In this document: positions 5,799-6,548 of the stretch, one piece after another
Layout: the number at the start of each line of letters is the position of its first letter
Numbering within the stretch: position 1 is the stretch's first letter
Origin: Quisquiliibacterium sp.
GTDB lineage: Bacteria; Pseudomonadota; Gammaproteobacteria; Burkholderiales; Burkholderiaceae_E
Length of the DNA: 6,548 nt
Direction of reading: 5' to 3'
Assembly (NCBI GenBank): GCA_030830765.1
Contig: JAURMJ010000068.1
Span: forward strand, 1-6,548
Notes under the pieces: model-generated
What the model was told of the DNA's origin: nothing
Database searches by the model: none
What the model saw: the letters and a program-made list of their open reading frames with translations, nothing else
Made by a program: the position numbers and the translations under genes

Positions 5799-6548
5799 AT
5801 GACCAGCCAGACCACGATCTCGCAGCTTATCGCCCTCGGGGCCGATTCAGCGACCGCAATTTCAGCTCCCGGCGAAGCCAGTCTCAGCTATTCGGCGCTT
5901 CGCAGGCTGGTCAGCGACACAATTGCCGCGCTCAATGCAATGGGGATCGGCCGCAATGACCGCATTGCGATCGTGCTCGACAACGGTCCTGAGATGGGGA
6001 CGGCGTTTATCGCAGTTGCCGCAGGTGCCACATCGGCCCCTCTGAACCCGGCCTACCGGGCCGATGAGTTCGAGTTCTATCTGTCTGACCTGAATGCGAA
6101 GGGTCTGATCGTGCAGGCGGGGAGTTCTTCGCCGGCGATCGAGGTCGCGCGCAAGCTTGGGGTGCGAATCATCGAACTGACGCCGACCCGGGCTCAGGGT
6201 GCGGGCAGTTTCACGCTGAGCGATACGTCCGGCAGCCAACCGACCGAGCCTGCGCAGCCTGGAGAGGCGCAACCCGATGACATCGCGCTGGTCCTGCATA
6301 CCTCGGGGACCACTTCGCGACCGAAGATCGTTCCGCTGGCCCAGCGCAATGTCTGCGCATCGGCGCGCAACATCCGTGAGTTCCTGTCGCTGACCGACCA
6401 GGATCGTGGTCTGAACATCATGCCGCTGTTCCATATTCATGGGCTGATCGCGGGGGTGCTGGCACCGTTATCGGCTGGCGGCCAGGTCTGTTGCCCGCCC
6501 GGACTCACTGCGCCGAAGTTCTTCCGCTGGATGGAGCAGGCGCCTCCC
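5799..6548 (+). CDS. AMP-dependent acyl-CoA synthetase (ANL superfamily, oxalate-CoA ligase-like), 3' end beyond the window
   Basis: The enzyme should activate a carboxylic acid with ATP to an acyl-AMP and pass it to coenzyme A. The first 250 residues are visible, all in the N-terminal adenylation domain: SLSYSALRRLV (30-40), the DRIAIVLDNGPEM segment, APLNPAYRADEFEFYLSDL (87-105), and the phosphate-binding loop HTSGTTSRPKIVPL (167-180). PLFHIHGLIAGV (209-220) follows and is the usual second motif. TSGTTSRPK, rather than TSGTTGxPKG, together with LNIMPLFHIHGL recalls the plant AAE3 / yeast Pcs60 oxalate-CoA ligase group, but the substrate cannot be fixed from this part. The catalytic Lys and the C-terminal domain lie past the edge. 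ATG 5799 is the only credible start: an in-frame TGA lies at 5754 and the Shine-Dalgarno is weak (GGA, 5788-5790). It is co-directional with the reductase gene and possibly co-transcribed. Confidence 0.93.
   Translation, partial: MTSQTTISQLIALGADSATAISAPGEASLSYSALRRLVSDTIAALNAMGIGRNDRIAIVLDNGPEMGTAFIAVAAGATSAPLNPAYRADEFEFYLSDLNAKGLIVQAGSSSPAIEVARKLGVRIIELTPTRAQGAGSFTLSDTSGSQPTEPAQPGEAQPDDIALVLHTSGTTSRPKIVPLAQRNVCASARNIREFLSLTDQDRGLNIMPLFHIHGLIAGVLAPLSAGGQVCCPPGLTAPKFFRWMEQAPP

Noticed and set aside
5862..6440. 192-codon minus-strand frame opposite the CoA ligase
   Set aside because: The plus strand encodes a clear adenylation domain with intact motifs over the same bases.

Overview
The window looks like ordinary chromosomal DNA of a Burkholderiales-type betaproteobacterium. 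I base this on fairly high GC (about 60% by eye), strong Shine-Dalgarno sites, and the cluster of a small periplasmic c-type cytochrome, a Trp-rich small membrane protein typical of that order, a short-form ilvD and lgt. The taxonomic call is inference from protein character and gene order, not from a search.

Layout, left to right. (1) A minus-strand class I cytochrome c (1-245) is cut by the window edge. (2) It diverges from a plus-strand gene for an 81-residue Trp-rich double-spanning membrane protein (469-714) with a plausible sigma70 promoter. (3) A strong minus-strand intrinsic terminator (834-863) closes the minus-strand ilvD gene (899-2581; dihydroxy-acid dehydratase, branched-chain amino acid synthesis). 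(4) A 234-bp divergent region with small repeats and hairpins separates ilvD from plus-strand lgt (2816-3604; prolipoprotein diacylglyceryl transferase). (5) lgt converges, across 40 bp, on a minus-strand TauE/SafE-family permease (3645-4466). (6) A 168-bp divergent region rich in short palindromes separates the permease from a plus-strand ketopantoate reductase-family gene (4635-5642). (7) After a 156-bp gap with two interleaved inverted repeats, a plus-strand acyl-CoA synthetase of the ANL superfamily (5799 onward) runs off the right edge. Its P-loop resembles that of oxalate-CoA ligase-like enzymes.

Functionally the window is a set of housekeeping or core metabolic genes: ilvD supplies 2-ketoisovalerate, the precursor for valine, leucine and pantothenate. 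The ketopantoate reductase-like enzyme could act further down the pantothenate branch, but its extra central segment and its CoA-ligase neighbour leave room for a different 2-keto acid substrate. Lgt acts on lipoprotein precursors in the inner membrane and has no evident link to its neighbours.

I found no mobile element, CRISPR array, tRNA or rRNA, phage gene or defence system. The observations offered for follow-up are modest: the reductase-ligase pairing, structured leaders upstream of lgt and of the ligase, the palindrome-rich divergent spacer, and the uncharacterised Trp-rich protein.
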